Source of the DNA: JBBDXA01 sp040902585
Lineage (GTDB): Bacteria > Planctomycetota > Phycisphaerae > Phycisphaerales > Phycisphaeraceae
Reading direction: 5' to 3'
Assembly (NCBI GenBank): GCA_040902585.1
Contig: JBBDXA010000065.1
Coordinates: 1 to 6,779, forward strand
Length of the DNA stretch: 6,779 bases
The position numbers and the translations under genes were made by a program. The number at the start of each line of letters is the position of its first letter. Position 1 is the stretch's first letter. Below are positions 1-5,302 of the stretch, piece after piece. The notes below the pieces were generated by a model. The model did no database searches. It saw only the letters and a list, made by a program, of their open reading frames with translations, and was not told the origin of the DNA.

Positions 1-719
1 CGCTGGCCAGCCTGGTGAACTACATCAACGAGAACGTCGATCACCACATCATCACAATCGAAGACCCGATCGAGTTCTATCACTACCACAAGAAATCGAC
101 GGTCAACCAGCGCGAGATCGGCGTCGATGTGCCCACCTTTTCAGAAGCGATCCGCCGCGCTTTGCGGCAAGACCCCGACGTCATCCTGGTCGGCGAAATG
201 CGCGACTTGGAGACGATCGAAGCGGCCATCACAGCCGCCGAAACGGGCCACATCGTGTTCGGCACGCTGCACACCAACAGCGCCCAAGGGACGATCAACC
301 GCGTAATCGACGTCTTTCCCGGCAACCTGCAGGACCAGATTCGCACGCAGCTTTCCACGTCGATCATCGGCGTCATCGCCCAGACGCTGGTTCCCAAAAT
401 CGGCGGCGGCCGCTGCGCCGCCTACGAAATCCTGATCGTCAATCCGGGCATCGCCAACCTGATCCGCGAAAACAAGACGTTCCGCATCAACTCGGCCATT
501 CAAACCGGGGCCAAGTTCGGCATGCAACTGATGGACGATGCCCTGCTCAAGCTGTGGCGCGAAGAGAAGTGCACCATCGAAGAGATCCTCTCCAAGGCCC
601 ACAACCCGGACGAACTGGCCAAGCGAATCGTCAACGCCCAGCGGGGCATTATGGACGACCCCAATGCCAAGCCGGGCGAAGACCTGAACGCCGGCGCCAA
701 GCCGGCCGGCGGACACTAA
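1..719 (+). CDS. pilT: Type IV pilus retraction ATPase PilT, C-terminal part (5' end outside window)
   Basis: This is a hexameric AAA-type secretion ATPase that acts at the cytoplasmic base of the pilus and drives retraction. The frame is open from base 3 back to the window edge, and the upstream residues LASL fit the helix after a Walker A loop, so the P-loop lies just outside. A GTG at 15 is internal and not a real start. Visible motifs are the Asp box (TIEDPIEFYH, about 54-83), the Walker B region (DPDVILVGEMRD, 171-206, Glu at 195), and the His box (GHIVFGTLHTNS, 246-281). A PilT-specific C-terminal segment, GIANLIRENKTFRINSAIQ (447-503), matches the AIRNLIRE motif region that separates PilT from PilB/GspE. 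There is no tetracysteine zinc site, as expected for PilT. The protein ends in a low-complexity tail rich in Ala, Gly, Pro and Asp. The stop is TAA at 717-719, and pilB begins 50 bases later. The family call is very secure; whether the paralogue is PilT or PilU cannot be settled. Confidence 0.93.
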   Translation, partial: LASLVNYINENVDHHIITIEDPIEFYHYHKKSTVNQREIGVDVPTFSEAIRRALRQDPDVILVGEMRDLETIEAAITAAETGHIVFGTLHTNSAQGTINRVIDVFPGNLQDQIRTQLSTSIIGVIAQTLVPKIGGGRCAAYEILIVNPGIANLIRENKTFRINSAIQTGAKFGMQLMDDALLKLWREEKCTIEEILSKAHNPDELAKRIVNAQRGIMDDPNAKPGEDLNAGAKPAGGH

Positions 720-723
720 GCAA

Positions 724-758
724 CCTTGAACTTTGAACTTTGAACTTGGAACCTTGAA
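724..758 (+). repeat. Heptanucleotide tandem array (CTTTGAA family) in the pilT-pilB spacer
   Basis: Five consecutive 7-nt units lie here: CCTTGAA, CTTTGAA, CTTTGAA, CTTGGAA and CCTTGAA, followed by a decayed start of a sixth (CTGA). The array fills most of the 50-nt gap between the two ATPase genes. Four of the units contain TGA (727, 734, 741, 755). Because 7 is not a multiple of 3, these stops fall in all three forward frames. No clear Shine-Dalgarno site precedes the pilB ATG. The function is unknown; it may simply be a slippage-prone or mobile short repeat. Confidence 0.85.
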
Positions 759-769
759 CTGAGTTTCCC

Positions 770-2488
770 ATGGCCATTCGTCGCATCGGTCAGATTTTCG
801 TCGATATGGGCTTTATCGCCGACGAGCAACTGCAAATGCTCCTCGAAGAGCAGCAGCAGCGGCCCGGCACGCTGCTGGGCCGGCTGGCTCAAGAGTTGAA
901 CATGCTCACCGAAGAGCAGTTGGTGCAGGCCCTCTCCGAGCAGATGGGAATGCAGATCGTCGATCTGGGCGACATGACCATCCCGGCCGACGTGCTGAAC
1001 AAGGTCACCGAATCGATGGCCCAGCTCTACCGGGCCATTCCGATCCACTTCGAGCACAACCGCCTGACCGTCGCCACCTGCGACCCGCAGAACATCACCA
1101 TTCAGGACGAACTCCGCTCGCTGCTGGGGCACGAGATCAAGGTGGTGATCGCCGCCGAGACCGACTTGATCAAGGCGCTCGACAAGTATTACGCCTCCAA
1201 TAAGGACACGGTCGAGCGGATCATCACCGAAATCGAGGACGACGTCAGCCTCAAAAAGACCATGAGCGCCCTCGAACTGGGCAAGCCGCTGGAGCTGGCC
1301 GATGTCGAGGCCCTGGCCGACAGCGCCCCGGTTCGCAAGCTGCTCAACATGGTCCTCTTGCTGGCGATCAAAGACCACGCCAGCGACATCCACTTCGAGC
1401 CCTTCGAGGACGAGTTCCGCATCCGCATCAAGGCCGACGGCGTGCTGTTCGAAATGGTTCCCCCGCCGCGGCACCTGGCCTTCGCCATTACCACCCGCAT
1501 CAAGGTGATGGCCAACCTCGACATCGCCGAGCGCCGGCTGCCGCAAGACGGCCGCATCGAACTCACGGTCGGCGGCCACCCGGTCGATCTGCGGGTCAGC
1601 CTGTTGCCCACGATGTTTGGCGAGAGCGTCGTCATCCGAGTGCTCGATCGCTCGGTTGTTTCGCTCAACCTGGCCAAGGTGGGGCTGGACCCGCCCACGC
1701 TCAAGGTCTTTCGCGAGATCATCTCCCGCCCCAACGGCATCGTGCTGGTGACCGGGCCCACCGGCTCGGGCAAGACCACCACGCTGTACTCGGCCCTTAG
1801 CGAGCTCAACAGCATCGAGGACAAGCTGATCACCACCGAGGACCCGGTCGAGTACGACATCGAAGGGATCGTGCAAATTCCGATCGACGCCGAGATCGGC
1901 GTCACCTTTGCCGCCTGCCTGCGGTCGATCCTGCGGCAAGATCCCGACATTATCCTCGTGGGCGAAATCCGCGATCTAGAAACGGCCCAGATCGCCGTCC
2001 AGGCCTCGTTGACCGGGCACATGGTGTTCAGCACGCTGCACACCAACGACGCCCCCAGCACCATTACCCGCATGAAGGACATGGGCGTCCCCACGTTTTT
2101 GATCACCGCCACGGTCGAGGCGATCCTCGCCCAGCGGCTGGTCCGCCGCGTCTGCAGCCAGTGCCGCGAAGAGGTCGCCCCGTCCGAAGAACTGCTCGCC
2201 GACTTGGGCAAAACCCTGGACGAAATGGTCGGCAAAAAGGTCTTCCGCGGCCGCGGCTGCGAAGTCTGCAACAACACCGGCTACAAGGGTCGGGTCGGCC
2301 TGTTCGAGCTGATGATCATGAACGATCAACTCCGCGAGATGGTGATGGAAGGGGCCTCGATCGACGAGCTCCGCAAAGTGGCCCAAAGCTTTGGCATGGT
2401 CAGCCTGCGCGAGGCGGGAATGAACTTCGCCTTTGAAGGCACCACCACGCTGGATGAAGTGGTGAGAGAGACGATTTTGGAAGCATAA
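770..2488 (+). CDS. pilB: Type IV pilus assembly / type II secretion ATPase (PilB/GspE family)
   Basis: This 572-residue hexameric ATPase powers pilus or pseudopilus extension from the cytoplasmic side. Residues 1-150 form an MshEN-type N-domain with two 24-residue motif copies: 5-28, with R5, G7, G14, L21 and Q28, and a more divergent 35-58, with G37, L51, L55 and Q58. The ATPase core shows Walker A GPTGSGKT (329-336), an Asp box (TTEDPVEYD), Walker B (DPDIILVGEIRD, 391-402, catalytic Glu399) and a His box (GHMVFSTLHTND, 416-427). A zinc site of two CxxC pairs (C462/C465 and C497/C500) separates PilB/GspE from PilT. Length is typical of the family. The ATG at 770 suits the domain start, since MAIRRIG matches other N-domains. 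It has no evident Shine-Dalgarno. Its neighbours pilT and pilC support a pilus-type machine, but a T2SS GspE role cannot be excluded by sequence alone. Confidence 0.94.
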   Translation: MAIRRIGQIFVDMGFIADEQLQMLLEEQQQRPGTLLGRLAQELNMLTEEQLVQALSEQMGMQIVDLGDMTIPADVLNKVTESMAQLYRAIPIHFEHNRLTVATCDPQNITIQDELRSLLGHEIKVVIAAETDLIKALDKYYASNKDTVERIITEIEDDVSLKKTMSALELGKPLELADVEALADSAPVRKLLNMVLLLAIKDHASDIHFEPFEDEFRIRIKADGVLFEMVPPPRHLAFAITTRIKVMANLDIAERRLPQDGRIELTVGGHPVDLRVSLLPTMFGESVVIRVLDRSVVSLNLAKVGLDPPTLKVFREIISRPNGIVLVTGPTGSGKTTTLYSALSELNSIEDKLITTEDPVEYDIEGIVQIPIDAEIGVTFAACLRSILRQDPDIILVGEIRDLETAQIAVQASLTGHMVFSTLHTNDAPSTITRMKDMGVPTFLITATVEAILAQRLVRRVCSQCREEVAPSEELLADLGKTLDEMVGKKVFRGRGCEVCNNTGYKGRVGLFELMIMNDQLREMVMEGASIDELRKVAQSFGMVSLREAGMNFAFEGTTTLDEVVRETILEA

Positions 2489-2496
2489 GACCAAGA

Positions 2497-2577
2497 TAAT
2501 GACTAAGGACTAAATCCTAATGACTAATGCAGCATGGATTTAGTCATTAGGCATTAGGTTTTAGGATTTAGTCATTC
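2497..2577. repeat. Inverted heptanucleotide array (TAATGAC / GGATTTA family) in the pilB-pilC spacer
   Basis: Five forward heptads occupy 2497-2531 (TAATGAC, TAAGGAC, TAAATCC, TAATGAC, TAATGCA). Six heptads of the complementary family occupy 2536-2577 (GGATTTA, GTCATTA, GGCATTA, GGTTTTA, GGATTTA, GTCATTC). The arms 2508-2530 and 2551-2573 are reverse complements at 20 of 23 positions, so the transcript could form a long hairpin; alternative pairings exist because 2536-2549 also matches the left arm. TAA recurs every 7 nt at 2497-2525 and TAG at 2541-2569, giving stops in all three frames. The block is AT-rich, in sharp contrast with the flanking genes. It is not a classical terminator because no T-run follows. 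Confidence 0.85.
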
Positions 2578-2602
2578 ATAGCACGGCGACATTGAATTAA
2601 GC

Positions 2603-2608
2603 AGGGTG
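2603..2608 (+). promoter_or_regulatory. Shine-Dalgarno-like site for pilC
   Basis: AGGGTG lies 5 nt before the ATG at 2614. It is a moderate match to the anti-Shine-Dalgarno and supports this start. Confidence 0.5.
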
Positions 2609-2613
2609 AAGCT

Positions 2614-4029
2614 ATGCCTACCTATCTATTCGAAGCGATGGACGCGACCGGGCAAGAGATCAAAGACGTGATCGACGCCCAGAGCGAGGAAGAAGCCCAA
2701 CAGACCATCCGCTCGATGGGCTACTTCGTCACCAAGATCGCGGTGAAGAAGGGGACCGCCGCCGCCAAAACGGGCATCAGAGGCAAAAAAAAGCGGGGCA
2801 TGTCGTTCGGCGGCGTCAGCTCCAAGCACCTCTCGCTGTTCACCAAGCAGTTGTCGATCCTGCAAGACGCCGGCCTGCCCATCTTGCGCAGCCTCCGAAT
2901 TCTGGAAGGCCAGCAGAAGGCGGGCCGCCTGAAAAACTCGCTGGGCGACGTGGGAGACGAGATCGAATCGGGTTCGACCCTCTCCGAAGCGATGGCCAAA
3001 AGCCCCAAGGTCTTCAATCGCCTCTACATCAACATGATCAAGGCGGGCGAGGCGGGCGGTGCGCTCGAAGTCATCTTGCGCCGCCTCTCCGAGTTTCTGG
3101 AACGGTCCGAATCGCTCAAACGCAAGGTCAAGGGGGCGATGATCTATCCGATCGTCGTCATCCTGGTCGCCGTCGGCATTCTCACCTTCATCATGCTCCG
3201 GATCGTCCCCGTCTTCCAGAAAATGTTCGAGGAGTTCGAACTCGAGCTCCCCCCCATGACGCAGCTCTTGATCAACATCTCGAACTGGGTCGTGCAGTAC
3301 GGCTGGTTCTCGATTCCGCTGATCCCGATCGTCATGTGGCTCTTCATCAAGCTGCTGCGGAAGTTCAAGCATGGCCGGATGGGCTGGGACATGTACGTCC
3401 TGAAGTGGCCCATCATGGGCATGCTGGTCGAAAAGAACACGATGGCCCGCACCACGCGAACGCTGGGCACGCTGGTCAGTTCCGGCGTTCCCATTTTGGA
3501 AGGGCTGAACATCACTCGCGAGACCGCCGGCAACGCCCTGTTCGAACGGCTGTTCTTGCGCGTGACCGACGCCATCCGCGAAGGCGAAACGATCGCCCGC
3601 CCGATGGCCAACAATTCGCGCCCCGGCTTCCACCCGGTAGCCGCCTTTTTGTGGGTCATGACCGGCGCGTTCTGGCCGCTCTTGATCATGTCGATGCCAG
3701 GCATGATTGCCACCATCGGCATCCAGCCGCTGGCGGGGGCCGCGGCGGGCGGTGCGGTCGTGGGGCTGGCCTATTACCTCTTGAAGATGAACTCGCGGGT
3801 GGTGGACGAGTTGGTGGTCAACATGGTCGACGTCGGCGAAGAGACGGGCGAGCTCGACACCATGCTTTACAAGGTGGCCGATCTGTTCGACGAAGAAGTG
3901 ACCACCCTGACCGACGGCCTGATGAAGCTGATCGAGCCTTTGCTGATCGTCTTTCTGGGGGGTGCGGTCGGGTTTATCGTCATCGCCCTGTTCATGCCGT
4001 TGATCTCGCTCATTACAGGTTTGGCTTAA
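2614..4029 (+). CDS. pilC: Inner-membrane platform protein PilC/GspF with an extra membrane insertion
   Basis: This polytopic platform protein couples the cytoplasmic ATPases to pilin assembly. It is 471 residues long against about 400-410 usual for the family. Residues 1-50 form the usual N-terminal domain (MPTYLFEAMDATGQEIK). The first T2SSF domain spans about 70-200 and contains SPKVFNRLYINMIKAGEAGG (130-149). Membrane segments lie near 176-200, 227-246 and 442-465. The second T2SSF domain starts near 275 (the LGTLVSSGVPILEGL segment follows) and ends with VVNMVDVGEETGELD just before the last membrane segment. Residues 337-395 are extra. In the first domain the Ile-to-Met spacing of the repeated helix pair is 24 residues (I117-M141); in the second it is 83 (I321-M404). 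The inserted block has two hydrophobic stretches, about 342-359 and 364-390. The start at 2614 is supported by AGGGTG and by the conserved N-terminus. Confidence 0.93.
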   Translation: MPTYLFEAMDATGQEIKDVIDAQSEEEAQQTIRSMGYFVTKIAVKKGTAAAKTGIRGKKKRGMSFGGVSSKHLSLFTKQLSILQDAGLPILRSLRILEGQQKAGRLKNSLGDVGDEIESGSTLSEAMAKSPKVFNRLYINMIKAGEAGGALEVILRRLSEFLERSESLKRKVKGAMIYPIVVILVAVGILTFIMLRIVPVFQKMFEEFELELPPMTQLLINISNWVVQYGWFSIPLIPIVMWLFIKLLRKFKHGRMGWDMYVLKWPIMGMLVEKNTMARTTRTLGTLVSSGVPILEGLNITRETAGNALFERLFLRVTDAIREGETIARPMANNSRPGFHPVAAFLWVMTGAFWPLLIMSMPGMIATIGIQPLAGAAAGGAVVGLAYYLLKMNSRVVDELVVNMVDVGEETGELDTMLYKVADLFDEEVTTLTDGLMKLIEPLLIVFLGGAVGFIVIALFMPLISLITGLA

Positions 4030-4040
4030 CCGTTCACCGT

Positions 4041-4071
4041 GTGGGGAACGCCGTGGGTGGCGTTTCCCCAC
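4041..4071 (+). promoter_or_regulatory. Stable hairpin between pilC and the first prepilin gene
   Basis: The left arm GTGGGGAACGCC (4041-4052) pairs with GGCGTTTCCCCAC (4059-4071) over 12 base pairs with one bulged T at 4063 and a 6-nt loop. It starts 11 nt after the pilC stop and ends 22 nt before the ribosome binding site of the next gene. No T-run follows, so it is not a canonical intrinsic terminator. A role in attenuation, mRNA processing or 5' stabilisation of the pseudopilin transcript is inference. Confidence 0.7.
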
Positions 4072-4093
4072 AACTGACGATTTGGTCGTTCGC

Positions 4094-4099
4094 AAGGAG
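4094..4099 (+). promoter_or_regulatory. Strong Shine-Dalgarno for the first prepilin gene
   Basis: AAGGAG sits 7 nt before the ATG at 4107. It is the best ribosome binding site in the window and fixes this start rather than any upstream codon in the same open frame, which overlaps pilC. Confidence 0.75.
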
Positions 4100-4106
4100 T
4101 CTTGCC

Positions 4107-5054
4107 ATGTTCCGGTCCCGTCGCGGCTTTACGCTGGTCGAAATGCTGGTCGTCCTGGCGATCATCGCCGTGCTGGTGGCTCTCTTGATGCCGGCGGTCA
4201 TGTCGGCGGTGAACAACGCCCGCCGGGCGGCAATCGGCGTCGAGCTCGCCCAGCTCGATACGGCGATGCAGTCGTATAAAACCGACAAGGGAGATTTTCC
4301 GCCGAATTTGCGCAGCTACGAAGTCTTCATCCGGCACGTCCGCAAGTGCTATCCCAAGATCGACGCGGCCCATCTGAATCGCGTGATTCAAACGATTTGG
4401 AATGATACGGCGTATTCTATGATCAGTCCTCCTCCGGCAACTGCCGTGCCTCTGTTGGACGAAGGGGAGTCGCTCGTCTTCTGGCTCTATCTGATCGACC
4501 AGGATCCGCGCCAGCCGTTCAAAGCGGCCGATCCGACCCATGTTCCCACGGGCACGGCCGCCGAGGCGCTGCTCGCGGCGACTTCGGCCAAACGATACTT
4601 CCCGTTTAAGGAGGATCGGTTCGTTTCCGAAGACAGCGACCAGTTCCCCGCCTATCGGGCGCTCTATTCAAAAAGCACCTGCTACATCCACATCGACAGC
4701 CGGTCGTATTTTTACTTCTACGAGATGGACTACACCGATCCCGCCTACGCTGCCTACGCCGATGGCAATTACGGCGACGGCTACTTCGTTCGCCCGTACT
4801 GGTCTGAGGACGTGGCCAATGTGACCACGGGTGCCCTCAAGGCGAAGAACCCCACCACGTTTCAAATCATCTGCGCCGGGCAGGACGGCGAATTCGGCGC
4901 TGCGCCCCCCACCATGGGAGCCAAGAGGTTTCCCAGCGGAGGCATCACGAACGCTACTTACGTGCCTGCTACCGGTGCCGGCTACATGCCCGGCGATCGC
5001 GACAATCTGACCAACTTTACCGAAGGACGCCGCCTCGAAGATCATATTCCGTAA
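4107..5054 (+). CDS. GspG-like major pseudopilin / type IV prepilin
   Basis: This 315-residue prepilin would be processed by a prepilin peptidase and assembled on the PilC platform. The leader is 7 residues (MFRSRRG); cleavage is expected before F8, with Glu at mature +5 (E12) in FTLVEMLVVLAII, followed by a hydrophobic helix to about residue 33. The C-terminal part has the GspG-like arrangement GQDGEFG (258-264) followed by DRDNLTNF (297-304), which resembles the calcium-binding loop region of major pseudopilins; this parallel is by family knowledge only. It is roughly twice the length of proteobacterial GspG, because a large central region is inserted, including an aromatic-rich stretch (201-232). 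The open frame extends far upstream inside pilC, but the ATG at 4107 with AAGGAG upstream and the short basic leader are decisive. It is flanked by a hairpin upstream and a palindromic repeat array downstream. It could also be a planctomycete-specific pilin rather than a T2SS pseudopilin. Confidence 0.88.
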   Translation: MFRSRRGFTLVEMLVVLAIIAVLVALLMPAVMSAVNNARRAAIGVELAQLDTAMQSYKTDKGDFPPNLRSYEVFIRHVRKCYPKIDAAHLNRVIQTIWNDTAYSMISPPPATAVPLLDEGESLVFWLYLIDQDPRQPFKAADPTHVPTGTAAEALLAATSAKRYFPFKEDRFVSEDSDQFPAYRALYSKSTCYIHIDSRSYFYFYEMDYTDPAYAAYADGNYGDGYFVRPYWSEDVANVTTGALKAKNPTTFQIICAGQDGEFGAAPPTMGAKRFPSGGITNATYVPATGAGYMPGDRDNLTNFTEGRRLEDHIP

Positions 5055-5060
5055 ACGCAA

Positions 5061-5274
5061 AGCCGCGACCAGTGGTCGCGCCCTGAAACATAGCCGCGAC
5101 CAGTGGTCGCGCCCTGAAACATAGCCGCGACCAGTGGTCGCGCCCTNNNNNNNNNNNNNNNNNNNNNNNNNNNNNNNNNNNNNNNNNNNNNNNNNNNNNN
5201 NNNNNNNNNNNNNNNNNNNNNNNNNNNNNNNNNNNNNNNNNNNNNNGAAACATAGCCGCGACCAGTGGTCGCGC
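5061..5274. repeat. Tandem 31-bp repeats, each carrying a near-perfect palindrome, interrupted by an assembly gap
   Basis: Complete units run 5061-5091 and 5092-5122. A third begins at 5123 and is cut at its 24th base by the gap (5147). After the gap the last 7 bases of a unit (5247-5253) are followed by a final partial unit of 21 bases (5254-5274). Each unit contains CGCGACCAGTGGTCGCG, two 8-nt arms around a central G, able to form a 7-bp GC-rich stem with an AGT loop. The rest of the unit is a short linker ending GAAACAT. The visible copies are identical. There are no unique spacers. Function is unknown; possibilities are transcript 3'-end stabilisation, attenuation or a DNA-binding site array. 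Confidence 0.9.
5147..5246. other. Assembly gap (100 N)
   Basis: Exactly 100 undetermined bases lie inside the 31-bp tandem array. The length is a conventional placeholder, so the true size is unknown. The base before the gap is unit position 24 and the base after it is position 25, so the missing DNA is most simply a whole number of units, possibly zero. Confidence 0.97.
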
Positions 5275-5302
5275 TCCCGCCACCCGGCAACGGACGTTTC
5301 CC

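Noticed and set aside
15..17. GTG as the start of PilT
   Set aside because: The frame is open upstream to the window edge, and the protein without the upstream part would lack the essential Walker A loop.
716..1939. Long minus-strand frame opposite pilB, and a similar one at 2626-4095 opposite pilC
   Set aside because: These are antisense shadows of GC-rich genes. Their predicted proteins are His/Asp/Gly-rich and without recognisable domains, while the sense strand carries all expected ATPase and platform motifs.
3622..3798. Intron, intein or inserted mobile element in pilC
   Set aside because: The block is in frame, short, of the same base composition, and has no intein splice-junction residues, terminal repeats or target duplication. 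It looks like a genuine protein insertion.
4041..4071. Rho-independent terminator after pilC
   Set aside because: The hairpin is good, but it is followed by AACTGACGA rather than a T-run, and the next gene is in the same functional cluster.
3336..4106. Upstream extension of the first prepilin frame inside pilC
   Set aside because: It overlaps a well-supported gene in another frame and encodes low-complexity Arg/His/Gly-rich protein. The short basic leader and AAGGAG site fix the start at 4107.
5061..5274. CRISPR array
   Set aside because: Repeats are directly adjacent with no unique spacers between them, the unit is dominated by a palindrome, and no cas gene is visible. The gap prevents absolute exclusion, but the continuous repeat phase argues against it.
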